Below, one piece after another: positions 16,159-28,030 of a stretch of DNA of 63,942 nucleotides. The translations under genes and the position numbers were made by a program. The notes below the pieces were generated by a model that did no database searches, was not told where the DNA came from, and worked only from the letters and a program-made list of their open reading frames with translations. Origin of the DNA: Malikia spinosa (lineage in GTDB: Bacteria > Pseudomonadota > Gammaproteobacteria > Burkholderiales > Burkholderiaceae_C); the NCBI RefSeq assembly GCF_002980625.1, contig NZ_PVLR01000046.1, positions 1 through 63,942 of the forward strand. The letters run 5' to 3'. The stretch's first letter is position 1. Every line of letters starts with the position of its first letter.

Positions 16159-17218
16159 ACAGCCGCCGCGCCAGCGGCGAGCCCGCCGCGAGGTCGCGGC
16201 TGTCGAGCTGGTCGTACAGCGCCTCAAGCTCGGTGCCGACCTGATCGAGCACCTGGGCATCCAGCGGCACGCCGCGCTCGTCGGTCAAGCGCCCTTCCAT
16301 CACGGTTTCGAGCGTCTGGGCGGCTTCGCGCAACCTGGCATAGGGGTTTTCCGAGCGCAGGCTCTTGGAGACATCGAACAGCAGGTCGAACTCGAGCAAG
16401 GCGCTCTGGTTCGGGTCCTCGGCCAGCGCGGCACGGATCTCGAACTGCAGCACCGCCAGCGGACCCGAGGCGGTGTCCTGCGCCGGCAGCACCATGCGGC
16501 CCGGAATCGCGCCGGGCAGAAAGCCGGCCCGCTCGGCCTGCTGCACGATGTAGCCAGGACTCCAGGCCGCGCGCGTGGCGCGGATCTTGAACGACATCTG
16601 CGCGTCATGCTCGCTGGCGAACTGGTCGAGCTCGCGCGCACGCGCCACCTCGGCCATCATGTCGGGGAAGTCGACATGGGCCGCGAGCTGATCGGCCAGC
16701 AGCTGGGTCTTGTTGACGAACTCGGAGAACTCGATCTCGTTGAGCGCGCCGGCACGGTTGGCCAGCTGCACGCCCGCCTGCAGGCTCTGGTACTGACGTC
16801 CCGGGCGCGGCAGCTCCCAGCTGGCGCTGTCGGAGTGATAGGCCTCGACCGCAAACGGCTTGCTGCCGATGCGGCGCGAACGCGGCATGGCGGCCAGCAC
16901 GGCTTCGCCCGCGACCGGGTGGTCGGGCACCAGCGTGACCAGCACGTCGATCAGCGGATCGAGCTGGCTGCGCGCAACCAGGCTGGTCCCGGCCTGGCCC
17001 TGCGGCACCAGGGTCTCGAAATCGTCCATCGAGGGCTCGACCCGGCCCTGCTGCGGCAGCGGGTCGTGGAACGGCGCGCCGTCAAGCCCCGGCTCGAGCT
17101 CGGGCCCGCCCTGGGAGCGCAGCGGCAGATTGCGCTGGGTGGACCAGCGGTTGTAGAGCAGCACGGCCAGCACGACCGCACCCCCTATTGCCGCCAAACC
17201 GATTTGTAGATTCGTCAT
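16151..17218 (-). CDS. zipA: Cell division protein ZipA-like
   Basis: A 355-residue inner-membrane protein. One N-terminal membrane helix (about residues 4-22, NLQIGLAAIGGAVVLAVLLY) is followed by a proline- and charge-rich linker and a C-terminal domain of about 150 residues like the FtsZ-binding domain of ZipA (GRMVLPAQDTASGPLAVLQF). ZipA tethers FtsZ to the membrane at the division site. The start is 2 bp after the stop of smc, so the two are co-transcribed, an order common in beta-proteobacteria. ligA, which often follows zipA there, is absent; a convergent NUDIX gene takes its place. Confidence 0.82.
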   Translation of the reverse strand: MTNLQIGLAAIGGAVVLAVLLYNRWSTQRNLPLRSQGGPELEPGLDGAPFHDPLPQQGRVEPSMDDFETLVPQGQAGTSLVARSQLDPLIDVLVTLVPDHPVAGEAVLAAMPRSRRIGSKPFAVEAYHSDSASWELPRPGRQYQSLQAGVQLANRAGALNEIEFSEFVNKTQLLADQLAAHVDFPDMMAEVARARELDQFASEHDAQMSFKIRATRAAWSPGYIVQQAERAGFLPGAIPGRMVLPAQDTASGPLAVLQFEIRAALAEDPNQSALLEFDLLFDVSKSLRSENPYARLREAAQTLETVMEGRLTDERGVPLDAQVLDQVGTELEALYDQLDSRDLAAGSPLARRLFS

Positions 17219-17220
17219 AT

Positions 17221-20200
17221 TCAGGCAGTTTCCATCATTCCGGCGGCGGTTTCCATGTCGACCGCCACGATGCGCGAGACGCCTTGCTCCTGCATCGTCA
17301 CGCCTATCAGTTGTCGGGCCATCTCCATCGCGATCTTGTTGTGGCTGATGAAGAGGAATTGGGTTTCGCTGCTCATGCGCGACACCAGCTTGGCGTAGCG
17401 CTCGGTATTGGCGTCGTCGAGCGGGGCATCGACCTCATCGAGCAGGCAGAACGGCGCCGGATTGAGCTGGAAGATCGCAAACACCAGCGCGATCGCAGTC
17501 AGCGCCTTCTCGCCGCCCGAGAGCAGGTGGATGGTCTGGTTCTTCTTGCCCGGCGGCTGCGCCATGACCTGCACGCCAGCATCGAGGATCTCGTCGCCGG
17601 TCATGATCAGGCGGGCCTGGCCGCCGCCGAACAGGTCGGGGAACATGCGGCTGAAATGCTGGTTGACGGTCTCGAAAGTGCTGCCGAGCAATTCGCGCGT
17701 CTCGCCGTCGATCTTCTTGATCGCGTCCTCGAGCGTCTGCATCGCCTCGTTGAGGTCGGCCGACTGCGAATCGAGGAAGGTCTTGCGCTCGCGCGCGCTG
17801 CTGAGCTCGTCGAGCGCAGCCAGGTTGACCGCGCCCAGCGAGGTGATCTCGCGCTGGCCGCGGTCGATCTCGGCCTGCAGCCCGTGCAGTTTGACGCCAT
17901 CGGCTTCGATGCCAATAGCCAGTGCCTCGAGGTCGGCACCGGCCTCGCGCAGGGACTGGCTGTGCTGCTCGAGGCCGAGCTGGGCCGCCTGCTCCTTGAG
18001 CTGGAATTCGGTGATGCGCGCGCGCAGCGGGTCGAGCGAGCGCTCGTGCTGCTGGCGCTGCTCGTCGCTGGCGCGCAGGCGGGCCGTCAGCTCGTCGTAC
18101 TGGCTGCGCTGGGCCGCCAGCGCCTGCTCGCGCTGCAGCCGGCGCTCGATGGCGTCCTGCAGTCCGCCCTGCGCGGCGGCATCGGACAGGCGGGCCAGCT
18201 CGTCGCGGGCGCGCTGCAGCTCGTCGGCCAGCGCGCGGCTTTGCTGAGCCGCGGTCTCGATCGCGCGCTGCAACTCGGAGCGGCGCGCCTGCAAGCTGCG
18301 CTCGGAAAACTGGGCTTCCTGCGCCTGGCGCTCAAGCGCGCGCAACTGCTCGCGCGCCTGCGCCAGCCGGCGCTCGGCGTCGATCGCGCCGTCCTCGAGC
18401 TGCAGGTGGCGTTCCTGGCTGTCGGCCAGCTGCAGGTCGAGTTCCTCGAAGCGGGCTTCAGCCATCAGGCTGCGCTCCTGCAGCGCCTCGAGCTGGGCGT
18501 CGAGCTCGGCCAGGTCGTCGGCAATCTGCTCGCGCCGCGCCCGGGCCTGCTCGGCCTGCTGCGCCAGCCGCAGCAGCTCGACCTCTTGCTCGTGGGCGCG
18601 CGCCTGCGCGTCCTGCGCCTCGCGCCGGCCCTGGCCCAGGCGCTGGGTGGCATCGGCGTAGGCGGATTCGGCGCGGGTCAGCGCCAGGCGCGACTGCTCC
18701 AGCAGCAGGGTCTGGGCGCGCCACTGCCGGTCGAGGTTCTCGATCTCCTGCGCGCGCGCCAGCAGGCCGGCCTGCTCGCTGTCGGGCGCGTAGAAGGCGA
18801 CATGATGGCTGCCGACGCTGTGGCCGACCGGAGTCCAGATGCCCTGCCCCGGCGCCAGCTGATCACGCGCCGCCAGCGCCGAATCGAGCGCCTCGGCGCT
18901 CCAGCAACCGGCCAGCCACTCGGACAGCAGGGCCTGCAGACCGGCGTCATGCAGGCGCAGTCGCTGGGCCAGCGGTATCAGATTGCTGTGGCCTTTCAAT
19001 TGCGTAAGTGACATGTTATCGGGCAAGCTGAAGAAGGCCAGCTTGGCCGGTGGCGCATCCGCGGCAAAGGCCTGCAGCTGGTCGAGCCGCGAGACCTCGA
19101 GCGCGCCCATGCGCTCGCGCAGCGCCGACTCGACCGCGACCTCCCAGCCCGGCTCGACCTGCAGCCGGCTCCACAGGCCCTGCAGGCCGTCGAGTCCGTG
19201 CCGGGCCAGCCAGGGACTGAGCTTGCCGTCGGTCTTGAGCTTGTCCTGCAAGGCGCGCAGCGCCTCGAGCCGGGCCGACAGGTCGGTTTCCCACTTGCCT
19301 TCGCGGTTGACATCGGACTGGGCCTCGCGCCGGGCCTGCTCGAGCCGGGGCTGCAGCTCCTGCAGCTCGTCGAGCCGGGCCGCGGCCAGCTCGCGCTGCT
19401 CCTGGCTCGCTTCGAGCTGCTCGCGCAACTGATCGAGACGGCTCTCGTCGGGCGCGGCCAGCGCCTGCTGGTCGGCCGCCAGCCGCTCGCGGCGCTGGCG
19501 CAACTGGCGCTGCTGCTCGGCAATGCCGCGCTGCTCGGCCGCCAGCACCTGGATCGCCTGCTGCACCTGGGTCACCGACGCGCGCTGCTGCTGGACCTGA
19601 CCCTGGGCCCGGCGCAGGCTGTCCTCGAGCGCAGGCAGCAGCTCGGCCTGCTCCTCGCACTGGGCGGCCAGGATCTCGGCCTGCTCGGCGGCCGATTCGT
19701 TCTGCTCGGCCAGGCGCTCGAGTTCCTGCTCGGCATCCTGCTGGCGCTGCTGCCATTGCGCGATCTGCTCCTTGAGCTGGTCCAGGCGCTGCAGCACGCG
19801 GCTGCGGCCCTCGACCACGTAGCGGATCTCGGCCTCGAGCTTGGCGACCTCGGCGCCGGCCTCGTAGAGACCGGCCTGGGCCTGGTTCAGCAGGTCGCCG
19901 GCGTCGTAATGGGCCTGGCGGACCGCTTCCAGCTCGGCCTCGGTGCGGCGCAGCTCGGCCATGCGGCCCTCAAGCAAGTTGAGCGCCTGCAGGCCCTCGG
20001 CGCGCACCAGTGCGAGCTCGACCTCGGCGTCGCGCCGCTTGAGCCACCAGAGCTGCTGCTGGCGCAGCGTGACCTGGGACTGGAGCTGGTGGTAGCGACT
20101 CGCGACCTCGGCCTGCTTCTCGAGCTTGTCGAGGTTGGCGTTGAGCTCGCGCAGGATGTCCTCGACCCGCAGCAGGTTCTCGCGCGTGTCGCTCAGGCGG

Positions 20201-20745
20201 TTCGAGGTCTCGCGCCGGCGCTCCTTGTACTTCGAGACGCCGGCAGCCTCCTCGAGGAACAGGCGCAGCTCCTCGGGCCGGCTCTCGATGATGCGGCTGA
20301 TCGTGCCCTGGCCGATGATGGCGTAGGCGCGCGGGCCCAGGCCGGTGCCCAGGAACACGTCCTGCACGTCGCGCCGTCGCACCGCCTGGTTGTTGATGTA
20401 GTAGCTGCTGCTGCCGTCACGCGTCAGCACGCGCTTGACCGCGATCTCGGCGTATTGCGCCCACTGGCCGCCGGCGCGGTGGTCGGCGTTGTCGAACACC
20501 AGCTCGACGCTGGCGCGGCTGGCGGGCTTGCGCTGGGTGGTGCCGTTGAAGATCACGTCCTGCATCGACTCGCCGCGCAGCTCGCTGGCCTTGGACTCGC
20601 CCAGCACCCAGCGCACGGCATCCATGATGTTGGACTTGCCGCAGCCATTGGGCCCCACCACGCCCACGAGCTGGCCGGGCAGGCTGAAAGTGGTCGGTTC
20701 GGCGAAGGACTTGAAGCCGGAGAGCTTGATGGTATGGAGGCGCAC
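17221..20745 (-). CDS. smc: Chromosome segregation protein SMC
   Basis: A 1174-residue ATPase that organises and compacts the chromosome together with ScpA/ScpB. Walker A is GPNGCGKSNIMDAVRWVLGE near residue 32; two long coiled coils flank a hinge near residues 500-640; the C-terminal head has the signature LLSGGEKALTAIALVFAIF and the Walker B/D-loop LLDEVDAPLDDANTERY. Length and architecture are normal. Near residues 577-590 in the hinge, a short AT-rich patch of rare codons holds a 14-bp sequence repeated elsewhere in the window. zipA follows immediately. Confidence 0.96.
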   Translation of the reverse strand: MRLHTIKLSGFKSFAEPTTFSLPGQLVGVVGPNGCGKSNIMDAVRWVLGESKASELRGESMQDVIFNGTTQRKPASRASVELVFDNADHRAGGQWAQYAEIAVKRVLTRDGSSSYYINNQAVRRRDVQDVFLGTGLGPRAYAIIGQGTISRIIESRPEELRLFLEEAAGVSKYKERRRETSNRLSDTRENLLRVEDILRELNANLDKLEKQAEVASRYHQLQSQVTLRQQQLWWLKRRDAEVELALVRAEGLQALNLLEGRMAELRRTEAELEAVRQAHYDAGDLLNQAQAGLYEAGAEVAKLEAEIRYVVEGRSRVLQRLDQLKEQIAQWQQRQQDAEQELERLAEQNESAAEQAEILAAQCEEQAELLPALEDSLRRAQGQVQQQRASVTQVQQAIQVLAAEQRGIAEQQRQLRQRRERLAADQQALAAPDESRLDQLREQLEASQEQRELAAARLDELQELQPRLEQARREAQSDVNREGKWETDLSARLEALRALQDKLKTDGKLSPWLARHGLDGLQGLWSRLQVEPGWEVAVESALRERMGALEVSRLDQLQAFAADAPPAKLAFFSLPDNMSLTQLKGHSNLIPLAQRLRLHDAGLQALLSEWLAGCWSAEALDSALAARDQLAPGQGIWTPVGHSVGSHHVAFYAPDSEQAGLLARAQEIENLDRQWRAQTLLLEQSRLALTRAESAYADATQRLGQGRREAQDAQARAHEQEVELLRLAQQAEQARARREQIADDLAELDAQLEALQERSLMAEARFEELDLQLADSQERHLQLEDGAIDAERRLAQAREQLRALERQAQEAQFSERSLQARRSELQRAIETAAQQSRALADELQRARDELARLSDAAAQGGLQDAIERRLQREQALAAQRSQYDELTARLRASDEQRQQHERSLDPLRARITEFQLKEQAAQLGLEQHSQSLREAGADLEALAIGIEADGVKLHGLQAEIDRGQREITSLGAVNLAALDELSSARERKTFLDSQSADLNEAMQTLEDAIKKIDGETRELLGSTFETVNQHFSRMFPDLFGGGQARLIMTGDEILDAGVQVMAQPPGKKNQTIHLLSGGEKALTAIALVFAIFQLNPAPFCLLDEVDAPLDDANTERYAKLVSRMSSETQFLFISHNKIAMEMARQLIGVTMQEQGVSRIVAVDMETAAGMMETA
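19000..19013 (+). repeat. TTGCGTAAGTGACA motif, copy 1 (inside smc)
   Basis: The 14 bases lie inside the SMC hinge coding region, in codons for S-L-T-Q spelled TCA CTT ACG CAA, followed by TTG AAA. These are rare choices next to the strongly GC-ending codons around. The identical 14-mer occurs in cbiB and its first ten bases in cobU. Function unknown. Confidence 0.7.
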
Positions 20746-20878
20746 GGAAACCAGGCAGGGGAAAACCCTGGATTATCCCGCAAGGGATGCGGCGGTGCAG
20801 CAGAACCTGCGCCCTGCCCTGGCCCTTGGTAACGCCCATGGACCCGGCCGTGTGCAGGATCGCCCGGATGCCCAGGCC

Positions 20879-20917
20879 AAAAAAAGCCGGCTGGCCCCCA
20901 TTCAGACGCCAGCCGGC
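20879..20917 (-). terminator. Rho-independent terminator after ppsA
   Basis: GCCGGCTGG (20886-20894) pairs with CCAGCCGGC (20909-20917). On the minus strand the stem is followed by a run of seven T residues (the A-run at 20879-20885 of the given strand). It lies 52 bp after the ppsA stop and before the smc start region, so it ends the ppsA transcript. Confidence 0.8.
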
Positions 20918-20969
20918 CCTGTTGCCGGTTCGAACCGGGCCCGCAGCGGGCCCGGAACCAGGACAGTGA

Positions 20970-23360
<2,391 letters not shown>

Positions 23361-23540
23361 GGGAAAACTCCACTAAGTTGAAAAAATCGGTTCCCGGCTG
23401 GCGCGCTGACCTGTTGTTGTGCTGTTGTGCGGTCGCGGCGCAGCATCGCTGTGCAATTCGGGATAATCAGAAACATTGTAGGGGCCGCGCGGGCTGCGCG
23501 CCGTCCGTTTCACGACAATCGAACCGAGAGTAAGTACCAG

Positions 23541-24362
23541 ATGCCGCATCGCACCGCTTTCTTCATCTCCGACGGCACCGGCATCACGGCCGAGACCTTC
23601 GCCAATGCGATCCTGGCCCAGTTCGAGATCAAGCCGCACCGCATCCGCCTGCCCTTCGTCGACAGCGTGGACAAGGCGCACCAGGCGGTGCACCAGATCA
23701 ACCACAGCGCCAAGGTCGACGGCAGCCGGCCGCTGGTGTTCACGACCGTGGTCAACATGGAAGTGCTCGCGGTGCTCAAGTCCGAGTGCAAGGGCATGCT
23801 GATCGACATGTTCGGCACCTTCATCGCGCCGCTGGAGGCCGAGCTCGGCATCAAGTCGAACCACCGGGTCGGGCGCTTCTCGGATGTGACGCGGACCCAG
23901 GCCTACCACGACCGGATCGAGGCGATCAACTTCACGCTCGCGCATGACGACGGCCAGACCCATGTCGATTTGGCGAATTCGGACCTGATCCTGATCGGGG
24001 TCAGCCGCAGCGGCAAGACGCCGACCTCGCTCTACCTGGCGATGCAGTTCGGGCTCAAGGTCTCGAACTACCCGCTGATCCCGGAGGACTTCGAGCGCCG
24101 CCAGCTGCCACCGGCGCTGGTGCCGTTCAAGAAAAAGCTGTTCGGCCTGACGATACAGGCCGAACGCCTGAGCGAGATCCGCCACGAGCGCAAGGCCAAC
24201 TCGCGCTATGCCAGCCTGGTCAACTGCCGCTACGAGGTCAGCGAGGCCGAGGCCATGATGCGCCGCGCCGGCGTGCGCTGGCTGTCGACCACCAGCAAGT
24301 CGATCGAGGAGATCTCGACCATCATCCTGCAGGAGATCAAGCCCGAGCGGCTCGACTACTGA
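23541..24362 (+). CDS. ppsR: PEP synthase regulatory protein (kinase/pyrophosphorylase)
   Basis: A 273-residue DUF299-family bifunctional enzyme: ADP-dependent threonine kinase and phosphate-dependent pyrophosphorylase acting on PEP synthase. It begins MPHRTAFFISDGTGITAET and has the P-loop GVSRSGKTPTSLYLA near residue 153. An upstream in-frame start 38 codons earlier is rejected because the family begins at MPHRT. It is divergent from its target gene ppsA, a conserved arrangement; the 180 bp between them must hold both promoters. It ends 13 bp from the convergent unknown gene. Confidence 0.93.
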   Translation: MPHRTAFFISDGTGITAETFANAILAQFEIKPHRIRLPFVDSVDKAHQAVHQINHSAKVDGSRPLVFTTVVNMEVLAVLKSECKGMLIDMFGTFIAPLEAELGIKSNHRVGRFSDVTRTQAYHDRIEAINFTLAHDDGQTHVDLANSDLILIGVSRSGKTPTSLYLAMQFGLKVSNYPLIPEDFERRQLPPALVPFKKKLFGLTIQAERLSEIRHERKANSRYASLVNCRYEVSEAEAMMRRAGVRWLSTTSKSIEEISTIILQEIKPERLDY

Positions 24363-24375
24363 CGGTCAGGCGGCC

Positions 24376-25266
24376 TCAGTAATAGCAGTTCGCCAGGCGG
24401 GCGCGCGAAGTCTCGACCACCGGCTGGTAGGCCGCCCCCAGCGTGGACAGTCGCTGGATCGAGGCCAGCACCAGTTGCTGGTTCGCCGATGCGCCCGGTG
24501 CGGGTGGGTGGATCGACAGCAACTGCACGCCGGACTTGAGGCGGTTGGCGTCGAGCCTGGCCTTGATCCGGTTGACCGCGTCGGTATACAGGGCGTCCTT
24601 CTTCATCCATTCATCGATGTCGATCTTGCCGTTGGCGAGGTCATCGGTGAGGGCGGCCTGGATCGTCTTCATGTCGATGAAGTTCTTGGCATCGATGACC
24701 GCCGCACCGAAGCTGGCCTCGGACTTGACATCGTCGATGCTCTGCATGAAGCGGTAATAGACGGCGGTCGTGGTGACGGCCTCGCTGCCGAAAGTGTCGA
24801 CGTCCTTGATGTTGATGGACGAGGCGTACAGGAAGGCAAAAAGGCCGGGCGACAGGCGGTTCATCGAGAACGACAGGCTGGCCGACGCGGTCGATGAGGA
24901 CTTGGCGGCCTCGGCGACCGTGTTGACGACATCGGTGTAGGTCTTGATCGCCTCCGGGCTCATGGCCGGCTTCTTGGCCAGCGGATCTTGCGCCGCGGCG
25001 ATGGCAGCCAATGACTTGGTCACGACGGCGGCGATCTTGTCGAGGCTGAACTCGCTGCTGTACTCGGTCTTGATGTCGGAATTGTAGGAAAGCTCGCGGG
25101 CGTCCGTCACGCCGGCGTCCTTCAGGTGGCCCTCGATCTCGGCATAGAAGCGGGCCTTGTTGTCCGCCTCCTGGGCCAGGATCATTGTCTGCAGCTTGTC
25201 GATCTGGTTCTTCGCCGCCACGGTCTTGTCGGCGACGCTCTGAACCGATCCTGAATTGCATGCCAT
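24376..25266 (-). CDS. Uncharacterised 296-residue helical protein
   Basis: I do not recognise this protein. It begins MACNSGSVQSV after an AGGGAG site; an upstream start six codons earlier is less likely. It has no clear signal peptide. The sequence looks mostly alpha-helical and alanine-rich, with one moderately hydrophobic middle segment (LSPGLFAFLYASSIN, near residues 145-160) between amphipathic helices. It ends in an unusual cysteine-containing tail NCYY. A long helix, hydrophobic segment, long helix layout recalls alpha-helical pore-forming proteins in outline only. It is convergent with ppsR and separated by 155 bp from the next minus-strand gene upstream, so it is probably monocistronic. 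Confidence 0.6.
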   Translation of the reverse strand: MACNSGSVQSVADKTVAAKNQIDKLQTMILAQEADNKARFYAEIEGHLKDAGVTDARELSYNSDIKTEYSSEFSLDKIAAVVTKSLAAIAAAQDPLAKKPAMSPEAIKTYTDVVNTVAEAAKSSSTASASLSFSMNRLSPGLFAFLYASSINIKDVDTFGSEAVTTTAVYYRFMQSIDDVKSEASFGAAVIDAKNFIDMKTIQAALTDDLANGKIDIDEWMKKDALYTDAVNRIKARLDANRLKSGVQLLSIHPPAPGASANQQLVLASIQRLSTLGAAYQPVVETSRARLANCYY

Positions 25267-25421
25267 GTTTTTCTCCCTGTTCATGTGGTTTTGCGCTGCT
25301 GATACTGCAGCGGCCTGCAGCTCAAGTCAAGCGAGCCCCACGGGCCGATCGAAGCCAGATTGAAGCCGCATTGAAGCCACATGGGGGGCAGCGGGCTGCC
25401 GCAACGGGCGCTCAGTAACGC

Positions 25422-27659
25422 TCAGTACTTGAGCCGCGCGTAATAGGTCTGCTGGGCGGCCGCGCGCGCCTGGCCCAGGGTGTGGATGCCCTTTTCGGCC
25501 AGCAGCGGGATCAGGCGCAGGAAGATCTCGGCCGTGACCAGCGCATCGCCCAGGGCGTTGTGGCGGCCCTGGACAGCCAGGTTGAAGCGCTGCGCGATGG
25601 CCTCGATCCGGTGCGACTGCTGGCTCGGGTGCACCAGAGCCGACAGCAGCAGGGTGTCGAGCACGGGCTGGTCGAAGCGGATGCCGGTGCCCGCCTCGAG
25701 CAGCTGCAAAAAGCGCAGGTCGAACGCCGCGTTATGCCCGACCAGCACCGTGTCGCGCGCAAAGGCGTGAAAGGCCGGCAGCACCCGCTCGATGGTCGGC
25801 TGGCCCCGGACCATGTCCTGCTGGATGCCGTGGATCGGGATGCCGGCGGGCGGAATCATGCACTGCGGATCGACCAGCTGGTCGAAGGTTTCCTGGCGCA
25901 GCAGCTTGCCGTTGACGATGCGGGCGGCACCGATCTGCAGGATCTGGTCGCCGCCGGCCGGATTGAGCCCGGTGGTCTCGGTGTCGAAGACGGTGTAGAC
26001 CAGGTCGAGCAGCGGGCGGTCGTCAAGCGCACTGGCCTGCTCCGAGCGGCTGAACAGGTCGAAGTCGTAGAACTCGGGCCGGCCCACCGCCTCGGCGGCC
26101 GCAGCCTCGGGCAAGACGGCAGCCTGCCGGGGTGCGACGCCTGGCAGCAGGAAGCGGAAGAAGGACAGGTGGCTGGCACGGTCACGCTCGAACCAGAGCG
26201 CGCCGCCATGGCGCTCGACCACGTCGCGCACCGAAAAAGAATAGGACTCCTGGCCGATGCGCACCGGGTCGAGCTCCCAGCCCATGACGGTCTCGGTGCT
26301 GATCGCGGGACCGGTCCACATCAGGTCGAGATGAACCCGCGCCGAACCGGTCGGCGCTGGCTGCAGCCGCAGCTGGATGAAGCGGACCGAGAGCTCGTCC
26401 TGCAGCCTGGCTGCCAGGTAGACCAGGACCTGCAGCAGGCTGAAGCTCTCGATGCGCAGCCAGGCGGCGGGGTCGACCTCGGCCTCGCGCGCCGACAGGC
26501 CGGCCTGCTGCTCGATGCGGCGCAGCGCGGCGGTGACGAAATCGCTGCCGAGCATGTCCTCCATCGGCCAGCGGCTGGACAGGCGCTCGGAGGCCTCGCT
26601 GACCAGCGGCTTGAGCCGCTCGCCCATGGCCTGGGCCTCGTCGCGCACCACGCGCAGGAAGCGCTCACGCATGGCCGGCTCGAGGTCGGGGAAGTCGAGC
26701 ATCTCGAGCGCGGCCTGGATGCTGGCCAGCGAGGCCCGGCTGCCCTCGGTCAGGGTCTGCAGCGCGCGGTCGCGCTCGGCCTGCTGTTCGTAGTCGGGCA
26801 TCACGTCGTCGAGCATCAGCACATAGCCCGCGATGTCCTGCTCGGCAGCGCTGCCGGCGGCCGGACGCACCGGCGCGAGCTGGACCCGCAGCAGCTGGCC
26901 GGCGGGCGTGAGCGTGACGAACTGGGCCGAGGGCTGGGGCGCGCCGCGGCGCATGCGCTGGCGCACGTTCTCGAGCGCGTGCTCGACCAGCTGGCGGTCG
27001 AACAGGGCGTGGATCGAGCGCCCCAGGCCGAGCAGGCCGCTGTCGGCCACCGTCTGGCCGGGCTGGCCCGGTTGCCCCGGCTGACCCGGTGCAGTGGCCT
27101 GGCCGGCTGGCGCGAGGTCGCGAAACTGGGCCCGCGCGCGCTGGTTGTAGAGCAGGATGCGGCCGTCGAGGTTGCAGACCACCACGCTCTGGGTCAGCTC
27201 GGCCATCAGCGCGGCCAGGCGCGATTTCTCCTCCTCGATGCGCTGGGCGGCGGCCTGGACCTTGCTGTCCATCTCGTGGCGCAGGGTCTCGCGCTGCTCG
27301 ACCAGCTGGTTGAACAGCCGGGCCAGGGCGCGCGTCTCGGGGTTGCCGGCAGGCGCGAGCTCGCGCACCACGTCGGTACGCAGCAGGATCTGCGCTTCCT
27401 CGGCCAGCCGCACCGAGGGCGTGACCCAGAAGTCGAACCAGCGCTTGAGGCCGTAGGCGATCGCGGCGATGCCACCGGCCCAGGTCAGGCCGACCAGCGC
27501 CAGGTGCGGGCCGACCAGCTCGAAGGCAGCCGCGCGCTGGGCTGGCTCCAGGGTCGCGGCCACCAGCGCAAAGGTCAGCGCCAGCCAGGCGATCGAGGTC
27601 AGCGCCGCGATGGCCAGCATCAGCCACAGGCGCCGGTCGGTGCGCCCGGGCCGGTTCAT
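25422..27659 (-). CDS. Membrane pseudo-histidine kinase fused to a DEDDh 3'-5' exonuclease
   Basis: A 745-residue fusion. Two membrane helices (about 11-35 and 48-70) are followed by a HAMP-like and coiled-coil stretch, a PAS-like domain (about 150-290; VVVCNLDGRILLYNQRA) and a degenerate histidine-kinase core. Where HELRTPL-type sequence is expected it reads TEGSRASLASIQ, so the phospho-acceptor histidine is absent. The C-terminal 180 residues are an intact proofreading-type exonuclease: FDTETTG (Exo I), GHNAAFDLRFL (Exo II) and HNALGDALVTA (Exo III). The C-terminal domain should hydrolyse 3' ends of DNA or RNA; what the membrane sensor does to it is unknown. The start overlaps the stop of the receiver gene, and a GQP-rich repeat lies in the PAS region. 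Confidence 0.8.
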   Translation of the reverse strand: MNRPGRTDRRLWLMLAIAALTSIAWLALTFALVAATLEPAQRAAAFELVGPHLALVGLTWAGGIAAIAYGLKRWFDFWVTPSVRLAEEAQILLRTDVVRELAPAGNPETRALARLFNQLVEQRETLRHEMDSKVQAAAQRIEEEKSRLAALMAELTQSVVVCNLDGRILLYNQRARAQFRDLAPAGQATAPGQPGQPGQPGQTVADSGLLGLGRSIHALFDRQLVEHALENVRQRMRRGAPQPSAQFVTLTPAGQLLRVQLAPVRPAAGSAAEQDIAGYVLMLDDVMPDYEQQAERDRALQTLTEGSRASLASIQAALEMLDFPDLEPAMRERFLRVVRDEAQAMGERLKPLVSEASERLSSRWPMEDMLGSDFVTAALRRIEQQAGLSAREAEVDPAAWLRIESFSLLQVLVYLAARLQDELSVRFIQLRLQPAPTGSARVHLDLMWTGPAISTETVMGWELDPVRIGQESYSFSVRDVVERHGGALWFERDRASHLSFFRFLLPGVAPRQAAVLPEAAAAEAVGRPEFYDFDLFSRSEQASALDDRPLLDLVYTVFDTETTGLNPAGGDQILQIGAARIVNGKLLRQETFDQLVDPQCMIPPAGIPIHGIQQDMVRGQPTIERVLPAFHAFARDTVLVGHNAAFDLRFLQLLEAGTGIRFDQPVLDTLLLSALVHPSQQSHRIEAIAQRFNLAVQGRHNALGDALVTAEIFLRLIPLLAEKGIHTLGQARAAAQQTYYARLKY

Positions 27660-28030
27660 GGCTGCGCCCCGAGCAGGCTGCGCACCTTGTCGACCAGCTC
27701 GCGGGTCGAGAACGGCTTGGTCATGTAGTCATTCGCGCCGAGCGCCAGGCCCTTGGCCATGTCGGTGTCGCGGCCCTTGGCCGTCAGCATCAGGATCCGG
27801 ATGCCGGCGAGCTCGTCGTGCTCGCGCACAGCCTGGCAGACATCGAAGCCGGTCTTGATCGGCATCATGACGTCGAGCAGGACCAGGTCGGGGCGCTGCT
27901 GCAAGATGGTGTCGAGCGCCTGCTGGCCGTCGCGCGCGACCAGCACGCGGTAGCCCTCGCGCTGCATCAGGAATTCGAGCGAGAGCAGGATGTTGGGCTC
28001 GTCGTCGGCGATCAGTATCGTGGCGCTCAT
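27656..28030 (-). CDS. Receiver-only response regulator
   Basis: A 124-residue stand-alone receiver domain. The acidic pocket is IADDEPN, the phosphorylation site D53 lies in LLDVMMP, and the conserved lysine is in YMTKPFS. There is no DNA-binding or enzymatic output domain. Its start overlaps the stop of the transporter-kinase gene and its stop overlaps the start of the exonuclease fusion, both by an ATGA. It should therefore be made together with both and receive phosphate from the upstream kinase. The related CrbS/CrbR and MxtR/ErdR systems use a response regulator with a LuxR-type output, which this protein lacks. Confidence 0.92.
   Translation of the reverse strand: MSATILIADDEPNILLSLEFLMQREGYRVLVARDGQQALDTILQQRPDLVLLDVMMPIKTGFDVCQAVREHDELAGIRILMLTAKGRDTDMAKGLALGANDYMTKPFSTRELVDKVRSLLGAQP

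Noticed and set aside
23361-23540. Possible short gene between ppsA and ppsR
   Set aside because: The open frame is only the upstream extension of ppsR; both genes have clear family-defined starts, so this is promoter DNA.
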